Of a DNA stretch of 9,071 bases, positions 1 through 7,714 are shown piece by piece (within the stretch, counting starts at the first letter, position 1; every line of letters starts with the position of its first letter). The DNA is taken from assembly GCA_002329575.1 (NCBI GenBank), contig DCTK01000054.1:7923-16993 (forward strand). Direction: 5' to 3'. Source of the DNA: Sutterella sp. UBA1442. Lineage in GTDB: Bacteria; Pseudomonadota; Gammaproteobacteria; Burkholderiales; Burkholderiaceae_F. Both the position numbers and the translations under genes were made by a program. The notes under the pieces were generated by a model. It was not told the origin of the DNA and made no database searches. It saw only the letters and a list, made by a program, of their open reading frames with translations.

Positions 1-98
1 ACGGCAACAACCTTTTTGAAATCAATAAAAAGCACTTCGCAGAAGTCAAAGACGAAGTGCTTGAGACGATTTATCCGAACGTCAGTTTCACGGGTTAA
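1..98 (+). CDS. C-terminal fragment of an unidentified protein
   Basis: An open frame enters from the left edge (first complete codon at base 3) and stops at TAA 96-98, leaving 31 residues that end in YPNVSFTG. The fragment is rich in Lys and Glu and looks like an amphipathic C-terminal helix followed by a short tail. I do not recognise the family from this piece. The case for a real gene is its position: 28 nt after the stop comes a strong terminator on the same strand, as expected for the end of a transcription unit. It is separated from the next gene by that terminator and a candidate promoter, so it is probably not in the same operon. Confidence 0.6.
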   Translation, partial: GNNLFEINKKHFAEVKDEVLETIYPNVSFTG

Positions 99-126
99 TT
101 CGAAAAAAGCGTCATTGAGATTTTTG

Positions 127-156
127 GGCGGTATCGGCGACGGTATCGCCTTTTTT
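127..156 (+). terminator. Rho-independent terminator of the left-edge gene
   Basis: The nine-base arms GGCGGTATC (127-135) and GGTATCGCC (142-150) pair completely if two G-U pairs are allowed. They enclose a 6-nt loop and are followed directly by six T (151-156). This is a textbook intrinsic terminator for the gene ending at 98. Confidence 0.85.
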
Positions 157-164
157 ACAGAAAT

Positions 165-193
165 TTGAGAAAAAGATCATGCTCTGATACCAT
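165..193 (+). promoter_or_regulatory. Candidate sigma70 promoter for the WYL regulator
   Basis: TTGAGA at 165-170 matches the -35 consensus at 5 of 6 positions and TACCAT at 188-193 matches the -10 at 4 of 6, with a 17-nt spacer. It lies just after the preceding terminator and would give a leader of about 35 nt before the ATG at 236. The call rests on consensus matching only. Confidence 0.4.
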
Positions 194-223
194 TGTAAGG
201 TTTTAAATTTTTGAAAAGATATC

Positions 224-228
224 AGGAG
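224..228 (+). promoter_or_regulatory. Ribosome binding site setting the WYL regulator start
   Basis: AGGAG sits 7 nt before ATG 236, an ideal distance. It is only 1 nt before the in-frame TTG at 230, which is too close. This favours ATG 236 as the start. Confidence 0.7.
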
Positions 229-235
229 TTTGAAG

Positions 236-1228
236 ATGGATTTCAAAGTTCGCTTGATGAAGATGGATCGTTTAATCAGTGAAAAGGGGGTGGTGACGTT
301 CGAAGAATTGCAACGCGCCACCGGAGCGGCTCCTGCAACCGTCAAACGCGACATTCGCTATATGCGCGAAGAATTAAAAGCGCCGATTACCTATTCGCGC
401 ACCCGCGGCGGTTATCTTTTTGCCAAAAACCGTGCCGAAGCCAAGCGTGATGATTTCTACGATCGTCGCTCGATGTGGTTTACGCCCGATGAGCTTCACT
501 GCATGGTCAAAACGCTCAATAACTTCAGCGAGCTTGAGAAAAATCGTCAAGGCTATCTCGTTAAAGATCTTCAACAAATGGCCTCGCGTCTTCGCTCGAG
601 CATGTTTGTCGAAGAAGCCAATGCTGAAGAGCTTCTAAAGCGTGTTGTCATTAACGAGCCGCAACGCAAACCCTTTAAGAGTGAATGCTTTGAAGTGCTC
701 GGTCCGGCGCTTGTGCACCGTCAACGTGTACGCATCGTGTACTACTCCGATCACAAGCGTGAAGAGACGCGCCGTGTGATCAGTCCCATGCGTCTTGTCT
801 ACTATCGTCAACGTTGGTACTTGGATGCCTGGTGTCATGAACGAGGTGCCCTTAGAAGCTTTAATGTTGAAAATATCCGTCATGCCGACATCATGCAAAT
901 GACGGTCAAGATCGTACCAATGAAGACCGTGCGCGAGACGCTCGACAATATCTACGGGATGTATCACAGCGAAAACGTCCAATGGGCTCGTATTCGATTC
1001 ATGGGCGCATCCGCCAAGCGTGCCAGTCAACTGATTTGGCACAAGGATCAGTTTGAGCGTTGGCTCAAAGAAGATGTCTACGAACTCAATATTCCGTTCG
1101 GCGAAAATAGCCCGGAATTGGTCGGCGACATTTTGAACTATGGGGCTGAGGCTTGTGTGATGGAGCCTGAGTCGCTTAAAGAAGCCGTCAAAGCGCAGCT
1201 TAAAGCTACGCTTAAGAATTACGAATAA
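236..1228 (+). CDS. HTH and WYL-domain transcriptional regulator
   Basis: A 330-residue DNA-binding regulator of the WYL family. An N-terminal DeoR/HTH_11-like winged helix (about residues 8-60) has a 'TFEELQRATG' first helix and a recognition helix around 'ATVKRDIRYM'. It is followed by a linker with 'WFTPDEL' (81-87). The WYL domain (about 155-225) carries the namesake W-Y-L at 194-196 and the conserved 'RSFNVENI' strand (R207, F209). A C-terminal WCX-like extension covers about 245-325. WYL domains are known to bind nucleotide or nucleic-acid ligands and tune DNA binding; the ligand here is unknown. The start at 236 is chosen from the AGGAG at 224-228. The phosphoesterase gene begins 14 nt after the stop, so the two are probably co-transcribed. 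Length and layout are normal for proteobacterial WYL regulators. Its targets cannot be read from the sequence; autoregulation is a guess. Confidence 0.88.
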   Translation: MDFKVRLMKMDRLISEKGVVTFEELQRATGAAPATVKRDIRYMREELKAPITYSRTRGGYLFAKNRAEAKRDDFYDRRSMWFTPDELHCMVKTLNNFSELEKNRQGYLVKDLQQMASRLRSSMFVEEANAEELLKRVVINEPQRKPFKSECFEVLGPALVHRQRVRIVYYSDHKREETRRVISPMRLVYYRQRWYLDAWCHERGALRSFNVENIRHADIMQMTVKIVPMKTVRETLDNIYGMYHSENVQWARIRFMGASAKRASQLIWHKDQFERWLKEDVYELNIPFGENSPELVGDILNYGAEACVMEPESLKEAVKAQLKATLKNYE

Positions 1229-1242
1229 GACGACGGGGGCCG

Positions 1243-2097
1243 GTGTTGTCGACTCATCGTTCTTATCACTACCGTCATAAAAAGCGCGAGTCTCGCGATA
1301 AAAGTGCTGCGCCCAAAGCCTCGCTTGAGGAGCTCGGACGTGAGATTTTCTTTTGCGGCGATCCGCACGGCGCTTTTGACCATATTTTGCAGGCCGCCCG
1401 TGAGCATCGTCCCAAAGCCATGGTGATTTTGGGCGATCTTCAGCCGCCTGCGCCTTTGCATGAGGTTTTAGCCGATATCCTGCCGTATGTCGATGTGTGG
1501 TGGATTCCCGGCAATCACGACACCGATAACGATGTCTTCTACGATCGCCTTTGGCGAAGTGAATTGGCTGGCCACAATCTTCACGGGCGCGTGGCTACTG
1601 TAAACGGCGTTCGTATTGCGGGTTTGGGTGGAGTTTTCCGCGGACAAATTTGGATGCCGCCACAGGCACCTAACTATATGTCTGCCGGGGCTTTTATTCG
1701 CAGAATCGGTCGCGGCAATATGTGGCGAGGTGGACTGCCGCGTCGTCACAGAACCTCGATTTTCCCGTCTACCTATGACAATTTGTGCGAACACCGTGCC
1801 GATGTACTGGTCACCCACGAGGCGCCGGGCTGCCACCGTAAGGGCTTTTTAGCGATTGATCAGTTGGCCAAGAAACTTCAAGTGAAGTTCCTTTTCCACG
1901 GTCATCAACACGAAGACCGCCACTATCCGACTTATTATGGCTTTACGCCGCGAGGCGTGGGCTATCGAGGCATCGTGAATCTTTTTGGTGAAGACGTGGT
2001 GGCCGCACAAATCGATCCTCGAGAGATGATGGAGGCAACCGATATGGCAAGTTCATTGGAAAACTATGACCGCCTAACGTTTAAGCGCTTGGGTTAA
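1243..2097 (+). CDS. Calcineurin-like metallophosphoesterase
   Basis: A cytoplasmic phosphoesterase of up to 284 residues with no signal peptide. The two-metal signature is present in order: GDPHG (D40, H42), GDL (D65), GNHD (90-93), a later TH (H192) and GHQH (220-223). These are the usual metal ligands of the calcineurin-like (Metallophos) superfamily, which hydrolyses phosphomono- or diesters. The substrate cannot be told from sequence. The start is uncertain: GTG 1243 and TTG 1246 are adjacent in-frame codons behind a G-rich GGGGG at 1235-1239, and TTG 1246 has the better spacing. The ATG at codon 60 would remove D40 and H42, so the start must lie upstream. The first ~30 residues are basic and probably disordered. 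A 14-nt gap to the WYL gene suggests one operon, and a palindromic terminator follows 28 nt after the stop. Residues 131-180, rich in Arg and aromatics, are an insert that may shape substrate choice (inference). Confidence 0.85.
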   Translation: MLSTHRSYHYRHKKRESRDKSAAPKASLEELGREIFFCGDPHGAFDHILQAAREHRPKAMVILGDLQPPAPLHEVLADILPYVDVWWIPGNHDTDNDVFYDRLWRSELAGHNLHGRVATVNGVRIAGLGGVFRGQIWMPPQAPNYMSAGAFIRRIGRGNMWRGGLPRRHRTSIFPSTYDNLCEHRADVLVTHEAPGCHRKGFLAIDQLAKKLQVKFLFHGHQHEDRHYPTYYGFTPRGVGYRGIVNLFGEDVVAAQIDPREMMEATDMASSLENYDRLTFKRLG

Positions 2098-2125
2098 GCC
2101 GTTTGCACAACAGTCCCTCCAATAC

Positions 2126-2149
2126 AAAAGGCCGGGATCCCGGCCTTTT
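2126..2149. terminator. Bidirectional terminator between convergent genes
   Basis: A perfect 24-bp palindrome: ten-base arms AAAAGGCCGG and CCGGCCTTTT around a GATC loop. The T run follows the GC stem on either strand, so it can end both the phosphoesterase transcript and the opposing membrane-protein transcript, whose stop codon is at 2175-2177. Confidence 0.88.
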
Positions 2150-2174
2150 GCGTGTCTAGAGAGTTCGTTTCGTA

Positions 2175-3386
2175 TTATTTTTTCTTGCCCGAGGGAATGT
2201 TTCTGGGATGATTGCGTCGGGGCGCCGTGCTTTGCATGGACGCTTTGGGGCCGCTTTGTTGGGCAACGGCAGGCGCCGAGTGCATCGCATCTTCAGCCTC
2301 TTTCAAGGGCGGGAAGGTGATGGTAGAAACCTGCTTGGCAATTTGCTTGCGTCCCTTTTGCGAGAGCCACGTTTTGACCATGGCCACACCCACGGCTAGA
2401 AGCACCGGACCCAAAATCAAGCCCAAGAAACCGAAGGCAATCACACCCCCGAAAACGCCTAAGAAGACAAGCGAAATGGGTAGCGGTGTGCCGCGCGCAA
2501 TCAACAAGGGTTTTAATAAGTTGTCCACAAGCGCCACCACCGTGGAGCCCCAAACAACAAGGAAAATGGCCATGCCGATGTCGCCTTGCATCCACAGCCA
2601 GATGGCAACCGGACCCCAAACGATGGGCGGGCCGATCGGCACCACAGAGAAGATGAAGACGGCCACCGTTAACAGTAACGTGCCCGGTGCATCCACAATC
2701 ACAAAGCCGATACAGGCCATAAGACTTTGCGCGGCGGATGTGCCCACAATGCCGTAGACCACGCTTCGCGTTGTATTCACGAGAATGAGCGAGAGTTCTT
2801 GACTTAAACTGCCGGAGACTTTTTCCAACAGTTCATTGACGCGCTCGGCCAGTGAGTCACCATCGCGGTAGAAGAAGAAGGCGATGAAGGCCACAAGCGT
2901 CAACTGCACCAAGCCATTCCCCAATTGCAGAGCAATGGAAACCAATTCGCGCGAGACCGGGTCAATGAGTTTTTTGATCAACTCAGCCATGGCCTTGGGT
3001 TCAAAGACGATCGCGACTTGGTTGTAGAGCCAGGGGCCCACCATCGGGATGTCTTTTAACCACAGCGGCGCGCTGATCGTGCGGATATAGTCGCTTGCCG
3101 CAGCGATGGCAACGGGCAACTGCTGAGCAATCGCAGCCGACAGGAACGTAATCGGGATAATGATGAGCACGGTGAGCAAAATCACCATCAAAAGTGCTGC
3201 CGGTGTGGCGCGCTCACCCATGGAGTTTTTAAATCGCTTAAAGAGCGGCCAACTGACTACCGTGACAATCGCTGAAATCGTGATTGCAGTCAGAAACGGC
3301 GCAATAATGAAGTAGCAGCCGATGGCGATCGCCAGACCGAACGCAATGCGAATCAGAATGTCTACACGGTCTCGAAGACTTACCAT
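2175..3386 (-). CDS. AI-2E/PerM-family inner-membrane transporter
   Basis: A 403-residue integral membrane protein of the AI-2E transporter (PerM/YdiK/TqsA) family. Hydrophobic segments lie at about residues 11-30, 31-50, 62-85, 152-173, 205-232, 236-265, 270-290 and 302-337, matching the family's eight-helix pattern with a long soluble loop between helices 3 and 4. Family hallmarks are 'PIGPPIVWGP' (250-259), 'DNLLKPLL' (288-295) and the Gly-rich 'GVFGGVIAFGFLGLILGP' (310-327). Members export diverse small solutes, among them quorum signals and ions; the substrate here is unknown. The last ~45 residues are a polar Ala/Ser/Pro tail ending in a basic cluster with three terminal lysines, likely disordered and cytoplasmic. 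ATG 3386 is the start because an in-frame TAA lies three codons upstream, but no clear Shine-Dalgarno precedes it. The gene appears monocistronic, divergent from the NUDIX gene and convergent with the phosphoesterase. Confidence 0.88.
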   Translation of the reverse strand: MVSLRDRVDILIRIAFGLAIAIGCYFIIAPFLTAITISAIVTVVSWPLFKRFKNSMGERATPAALLMVILLTVLIIIPITFLSAAIAQQLPVAIAAASDYIRTISAPLWLKDIPMVGPWLYNQVAIVFEPKAMAELIKKLIDPVSRELVSIALQLGNGLVQLTLVAFIAFFFYRDGDSLAERVNELLEKVSGSLSQELSLILVNTTRSVVYGIVGTSAAQSLMACIGFVIVDAPGTLLLTVAVFIFSVVPIGPPIVWGPVAIWLWMQGDIGMAIFLVVWGSTVVALVDNLLKPLLIARGTPLPISLVFLGVFGGVIAFGFLGLILGPVLLAVGVAMVKTWLSQKGRKQIAKQVSTITFPPLKEAEDAMHSAPAVAQQSGPKASMQSTAPRRNHPRNIPSGKKK

Positions 3387-3417
3387 ACTGTTTTAAAAAG
3401 AAAAAGGGAGAATGTTA

Positions 3418-3434
3418 TCCGCTAGTCTAGCGGA
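3418..3434. repeat. Inverted repeat in the divergent intergenic region, possible operator
   Basis: TCCGCTA (3418-3424), a 3-nt spacer and TAGCGGA (3428-3434) form a perfect 7-bp inverted repeat with dyad symmetry. It lies in the 113-nt gap between the divergent membrane-protein and NUDIX genes, just upstream of the candidate NUDIX promoter. The size and placement fit a repressor operator, but no regulator can be named. Confidence 0.4.
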
Positions 3435-3439
3435 AAATG

Positions 3440-3467
3440 CTGCCGATCGCAGGCACTGGCCTATAAT
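3440..3467 (+). promoter_or_regulatory. Candidate sigma70 promoter for the NUDIX gene
   Basis: A perfect TATAAT -10 element lies at 3462-3467. The best -35 is weak (CTGCCG at 3440-3445, 3 of 6, 16-nt spacer). It would start transcription about 26 nt before the ATG at 3500. A strong -10 with a poor -35 could mean activator dependence. Confidence 0.5.
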
Positions 3468-3499
3468 CGAGAAAGAAATTTTAATCTTGAGAGCTCATC

Positions 3500-4087
3500 A
3501 TGACCGATTTAGAAGAAAAAATGCTCGCAGGTGTGAAAGAAACCCGCATCGCCCGAGAAGAGGTTTTTAAAGGCAGCTTTTTAAAAGTGCGCTGTGATAC
3601 GGTAACGACGGCAACGGGGGTGACTCGTACGCGTGAATACATTGTGCACCCAGGGGCAAGCGTCATTGTGTGCTTATTTGATGATCAATCGGTGTTGATG
3701 GAGTACCAATGGCGCCAGCCCTGCGAGCGAGCGTTCTGGGAGTTGCCCGCAGGCAAACTCGATCCCAATGAAGAGCCCCTTGTTTGCGCCAAACGTGAGT
3801 TGGCAGAAGAAACCGGTTATGAAGCAACCGAGTGGAGCTACCTTGGTCGCATCCACAATGCCATCGGATACTCCGATGAGCACTTGGAAATTTATCTTGC
3901 CCGAGGGCTGACTGAAGGGACTTCGCACCTGGATGAAGGGGAGTGTCTAAGTGTTGTCAAAATGCCTTTGACACGTGCGTTGCAAATGATCCAAACGGGC
4001 GAGATTACGGACGTGAAAACCATCATTGGCCTCTTGTGGGCCGAGCAAGTGGTTGAAGGTAAGAAAACGCCTACACCTTGTCCATAA
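3500..4087 (+). CDS. NUDIX hydrolase, ADP-ribose pyrophosphatase type
   Basis: A 195-residue NUDIX pyrophosphohydrolase. The NUDIX box is complete at residues 85-107, with G85, E91, the R99-E100 pair, E103-E104, G106 and Y107; the glutamates bind the catalytic divalent metals. The segment before it, 'QWRQPCERAFWELPAGKLDP', is typical of the NudF/ADP-ribose pyrophosphatase branch, whose enzymes split ADP-ribose and related nucleotide sugars to AMP and a sugar phosphate. After the box comes 'HNAIGYSDEHLEIYLA' (119-134). The proline often found about 16 residues past the box in ADP-ribose enzymes is not evident here, so I leave the gene unnamed. ATG 3500 follows GAGAG at 3489-3493 by 6 nt; an internal ATG at codon 8 is less well placed. 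The gene seems monocistronic, driven by the TATAAT at 3462. It should act in the cytoplasm, probably as a dimer like its relatives. Confidence 0.9.
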   Translation: MTDLEEKMLAGVKETRIAREEVFKGSFLKVRCDTVTTATGVTRTREYIVHPGASVIVCLFDDQSVLMEYQWRQPCERAFWELPAGKLDPNEEPLVCAKRELAEETGYEATEWSYLGRIHNAIGYSDEHLEIYLARGLTEGTSHLDEGECLSVVKMPLTRALQMIQTGEITDVKTIIGLLWAEQVVEGKKTPTPCP

Positions 4088-4092
4088 GTGTC

Positions 4093-4113
4093 TTAGGGGC
4101 TCAAAGCCCCTAA
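4093..4113 (+). repeat. GC-rich hairpin after the NUDIX gene
   Basis: The nine-base arms TTAGGGGCT (4093-4101) and AGCCCCTAA (4105-4113) pair perfectly around a 3-nt CAA loop, starting 5 nt after the stop codon. No T run follows on either strand, so it is not a standard intrinsic terminator. It could protect the mRNA 3' end or help termination together with the two hairpins that follow. Confidence 0.6.
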
Positions 4114-4116
4114 ACT

Positions 4117-4141
4117 TCGACAAATCCATTGTATTTGTCGA
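4117..4141 (+). repeat. Second hairpin in the gap before argG
   Basis: The nine-base arms TCGACAAAT (4117-4125) and ATTTGTCGA (4133-4141) pair perfectly around a 7-nt loop. No T run follows. It lies 3 nt after the previous hairpin and 8 nt before the next. Confidence 0.55.
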
Positions 4142-4149
4142 CACAGAAG

Positions 4150-4173
4150 AGTTTGCTTTTGCTCAAACTTTTT
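4150..4173 (+). terminator. Weak intrinsic terminator after the NUDIX gene
   Basis: AGTTTG (4150-4155) pairs with CAAACT (4164-4169) around an 8-nt loop, and five T (4169-4173) end the structure. The stem is short and AT-rich, but the upstream purines can extend it into the T run. It is the only one of the three hairpins here with a T tract, so it is the best terminator candidate before argG. Confidence 0.45.
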
Positions 4174-4223
4174 CCTATTCAAGAGCTACTGTTTCCCGAT
4201 AAACTCAAAAATTAGGTGCGCTT

Positions 4224-4252
4224 TGAATTACTAAGCGCGGCGAATTTTGATG
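4224..4252 (+). promoter_or_regulatory. Candidate promoter for argG
   Basis: TTGAAT (4224-4229) and TTTGAT (4247-4252) each match the sigma70 hexamers at 4 of 6 positions, with a 17-nt spacer. The implied leader is about 23 nt, ending with GGA at 4270-4272 ahead of ATG 4282. I found no convincing full ArgR box around it. Confidence 0.35.
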
Positions 4253-4275
4253 TCACACTCTTTTTTCTTGGATGA

Positions 4276-5619
<1,344 letters not shown>

Positions 5620-5648
5620 TTCTTTTTTAGATACACATTAATCACCGC

Positions 5649-5683
5649 TGCGGCCTTGTTCGGCGATCCCGAATAAGGCCGCA
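5649..5683 (+). terminator. Hairpin terminator after argG
   Basis: Fifteen-base arms at 5649-5663 and 5669-5683 pair with a single G-U and a 5-nt loop, an unusually long, GC-rich stem. The following bases (AATTGTTAC) are only moderately T-rich, so termination could be partial. Nearer the stop codon, a weak AT-only stem with a six-T run (5608-5628) may contribute. Confidence 0.6.
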
Positions 5684-5685
5684 AT

Positions 5686-5694
5686 TGTTACAAT
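5686..5694 (+). promoter_or_regulatory. Candidate extended -10 promoter for the lol operon
   Basis: TGT followed by TACAAT (-10 at 5689-5694, 5 of 6) forms an extended -10 element. No good -35 lies 16-18 nt upstream, because that region is the argG terminator stem. Extended -10 promoters can work without one. Transcription would begin near 5701, about 30 nt before the GTG at 5733. Confidence 0.4.
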
Positions 5695-5717
5695 GAGCTC
5701 GTTATTGTCTAAAAGTC

Positions 5718-5722
5718 TAAGG
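5718..5722 (+). promoter_or_regulatory. Ribosome binding site setting the lolC start
   Basis: TAAGG lies 10 nt before GTG 5733 and only 1 nt before the in-frame TTG 5724. Aligned to the anti-Shine-Dalgarno, the GTG spacing is workable and the TTG spacing is not. Confidence 0.5.
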
Positions 5723-5732
5723 CTTGGTTAGC

Positions 5733-6986
5733 GTGTTCGGATACGAATTCAATATCGGCTGGCGTTATGTCCGACAGGGGCGACGCGGTCGAACGAAAAA
5801 CGGTTTTATCTCTTTTATTTCCGTGATGAGCGTGGCCTCCATTGCCGTAGGGGTAATGGCGTTAATTGTCGTGCTCTCTGTCATGAACGGATTCCAAAAG
5901 GAAGTGCGTGATCGGATGCTCTCGGTCATTCCCCATGTGGAAGTGATGAGTTATGCGGGAAGCATTCAAGATTGGGAAACGAGTGCAGCCATTGTCTCGC
6001 AAAATGAACATGTGGTGGGCGTGGCTCCCTACTCCGCCGGGCAGATTTTGTTGTCTAGCGCAGGCAGTGTGCGTGGAGCGCTTTTGCGCGGCATTGATCC
6101 CGCAGTTGAGCCCAAGGTCTCCGAGCTTGCCGATCAAATGGCCCTGGGTAACTTAACGGACCTAAAAGGCGGCGACTACGGCATTATTTTGGGGCTTGAT
6201 TTAGCACGCTTGTTGCAATTGCGAATCGGCGACAAGGTGAATGTGATTTTGCCTCAAGGGAGAGCTACACCAGCCGGCATCGTACCGAGAATGCGCAGTT
6301 TTACTTTAAAAGGCGTGTTTTCATCCGGTCACTATGAGTACGACAGCGCTATGGCGCTTGTGCATATCGATGATGCCAACACACTGATGCGTCTTTCGGG
6401 GCCGGCCGGCCTTCGGATCAAAGTCGATGACATGAATGAGGCGCCGGCTATCGGCTATGAAATTTTAAAATCCTTACCACCGGGCTATTCCGTCACTGAC
6501 TGGTCCAAACAAAACCGTACTTGGTTTGCCGCCGTGCAGGTTGAAAAACGCATGATGGCAATCATTTTGTTCTTAATTGTTCTGGTGGGTGCGTTCGGTC
6601 TTGTCTCAAGTTTAGTGATGACTGTGACCGAGAAGCAGTCTGACATTGCCATTTTGAGAACACTAGGGGCTTCGCGCGGATTTATCATGCGCATCTTCAT
6701 GGTGCAGGGGGCCGTTGTGGGCGTCGTGGGTGTGGCGTGCGGCGTGGTGCTGGGGCTACTTTTAGCGTGCAATTTGGACGTCATCGTTTCGGCCATTGAG
6801 TCGGTTTTAGGTGTTCAGTTCTTGCCCAAAGAAGTGTATTTCATCAGTTCTTTGCCCTCGGATCCTCGCATGGAAGACATTATTCCCATTGCCATTTTCT
6901 CTTTTGTGTTGTCGCTTTTGGCAACGGTTTACCCGAGTTGGCGCGCTGCGCAAACCAAACCCGCGGAGGCGCTTCGCTATGAATAA
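5733..6986 (+). CDS. lolC: Lipoprotein-releasing ABC transporter permease LolC/LolE (LolF) family
   Basis: The inner-membrane subunit of the Lol complex, which extracts outer-membrane lipoproteins and passes them to the carrier LolA. The 417 residues follow the MacB/FtsX-like plan: TM1 at about 25-51 ('FISFISVMSV...LSVMNGF'), a long periplasmic domain (52-270), then TM2 (274-298), TM3 (318-348) and TM4 (381-402), ending in the coupling-like 'PSWRAAQTKPAEALRYE'. The Pro-rich loop around residues 174-187 ('PQGRATPAGIVPRM') resembles the LolC Hook that recruits LolA. The cytoplasmic segment 'EKQSDIAILRTLGAS' (300-314) is the family's NBD-contact block. GTG 5733 is preferred over TTG 5724 because of the TAAGG at 5718-5722, and it gives the usual N-terminus close to '[I/V]GWRY'. 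No second permease follows, so this may be the single LolF form working as a homodimer (inference). The stop overlaps lolD by 8 nt. Confidence 0.9.
   Translation: MFGYEFNIGWRYVRQGRRGRTKNGFISFISVMSVASIAVGVMALIVVLSVMNGFQKEVRDRMLSVIPHVEVMSYAGSIQDWETSAAIVSQNEHVVGVAPYSAGQILLSSAGSVRGALLRGIDPAVEPKVSELADQMALGNLTDLKGGDYGIILGLDLARLLQLRIGDKVNVILPQGRATPAGIVPRMRSFTLKGVFSSGHYEYDSAMALVHIDDANTLMRLSGPAGLRIKVDDMNEAPAIGYEILKSLPPGYSVTDWSKQNRTWFAAVQVEKRMMAIILFLIVLVGAFGLVSSLVMTVTEKQSDIAILRTLGASRGFIMRIFMVQGAVVGVVGVACGVVLGLLLACNLDVIVSAIESVLGVQFLPKEVYFISSLPSDPRMEDIIPIAIFSFVLSLLATVYPSWRAAQTKPAEALRYE
6965..6969 (+). promoter_or_regulatory. Ribosome binding site of lolD inside lolC
   Basis: GGAGG within the last codons of lolC lies 9 nt before ATG 6979. 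It fixes the lolD start there rather than at an upstream in-frame codon near 6811 or at the later ATG 6994. Confidence 0.8.
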
Positions 6987-7698
6987 CGAAACAATGCAAA
7001 GCAGACGTTCAGATGTGATTGTGGCCCGCGGGGTAAAGAAAGCCTACTGCGAGGCTGAGAGCACGTTATCGGTTCTCAATGGGGTGGATTTGACGGTTAA
7101 AGCCGGCGAAGTCATCGCTATTGTCGGCGCATCAGGCTCGGGTAAAAGTACGCTTTTGCATATTCTCGGAGGGCTTGACTCAATTGACGAAGGTGAAGTC
7201 ACGGTGTGCGAAGCCCCAGTGCACGCGTTAAGCGAAACCGAACGCGATCGCCTTCGCAATGAAAAGTTGGGCTTTGTGTATCAGTTCCATCATCTATTGC
7301 CCGAATTCAGTGCTACAGATAACGTAGCGATGCCGCTTTTAATTCGCGGTGTTGATGAAAAGGCCGCGCAAGAGACGGCTGGTGTCATCCTGAAAGACTT
7401 GGGTCTTGGAGAGCGTTTGTCGCATTTGCCGTCGCAGCTCTCAGGCGGGGAGCGTCAGCGTTGCGCCATTGCTCGAGCCATGGTGACAAACCCTGCGTGC
7501 ATTTTGGCCGATGAACCCACCGGTAACTTGGACGGTAAAACCGCTCAGACAGTCTTTGATGCATTTGTGACGCTTGCGAGAAAACAAGGCACGGCTTGCG
7601 TCATTGTGACGCATGATTTGGCGCTTGCTGCCAAGTGTGATCGCGTGTTGCACTTAACGGATGGCCGAATTGAGTCGGCTGACGAAAGTAGCCATTAA
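6979..7698 (+). CDS. lolD: Lipoprotein-releasing ABC transporter ATP-binding protein LolD
   Basis: The 239-residue ATPase that powers lipoprotein release by the Lol complex at the cytoplasmic face of the inner membrane. All ABC motifs are intact: Walker A GASGSGKST (50-58), Q-loop Q102 in 'FVYQFHHLLPEFSATDN', signature LSGGERQR (154-161), Walker B 'CILADEPTGNLD' (174-185) with E179, and switch histidine H212 in 'VTHD'. The 'FVYQFHHLLPEF...ENV/DNV' stretch and 'DEPTGNLD' are characteristic of the LolD/MacB/FtsE branch. The gene starts within lolC (8-nt overlap), with its GGAGG inside the lolC coding region, pointing to coupled translation and fixed subunit ratios. An open frame extends far upstream to about 6811, but that part overlaps lolC in another frame and lacks ABC homology. 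The gene ends in a perfect 14-bp palindrome. Confidence 0.96.
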   Translation: MNNETMQSRRSDVIVARGVKKAYCEAESTLSVLNGVDLTVKAGEVIAIVGASGSGKSTLLHILGGLDSIDEGEVTVCEAPVHALSETERDRLRNEKLGFVYQFHHLLPEFSATDNVAMPLLIRGVDEKAAQETAGVILKDLGLGERLSHLPSQLSGGERQRCAIARAMVTNPACILADEPTGNLDGKTAQTVFDAFVTLARKQGTACVIVTHDLALAAKCDRVLHLTDGRIESADESSH

Positions 7699-7703
7699 TG
7701 GCT
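7690..7703. repeat. Palindrome spanning the lolD stop codon
   Basis: AGCCATTAATGGCT is a perfect 14-bp palindrome containing the lolD TAA (7696-7698). It could form a short hairpin or act as a protein-binding site. It may also be a chance effect of the Ser-His-stop codons. Confidence 0.35.
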
Positions 7704-7714
7704 TAAGGCAAGTC

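Noticed and set aside
2212..2757. A 181-codon + strand open frame antisense to the membrane transporter
   Set aside because: It lies entirely within the clear AI-2E/PerM gene on the other strand. Its product is low-complexity Pro/Thr/Lys/Met-rich and lacks recognisable motifs, so it is a shadow frame.
4222..4240. TGAAT near the argG promoter, considered as an ArgR box
   Set aside because: Only one half-site resembles the consensus; the second half (TAAGC) does not match, so an ArgR site is not supported.
6811..6978. An upstream extension of the lolD frame
   Set aside because: This part overlaps lolC in another frame, has no ABC-family similarity, and the GGAGG at 6965-6969 fixes the start at 6979.
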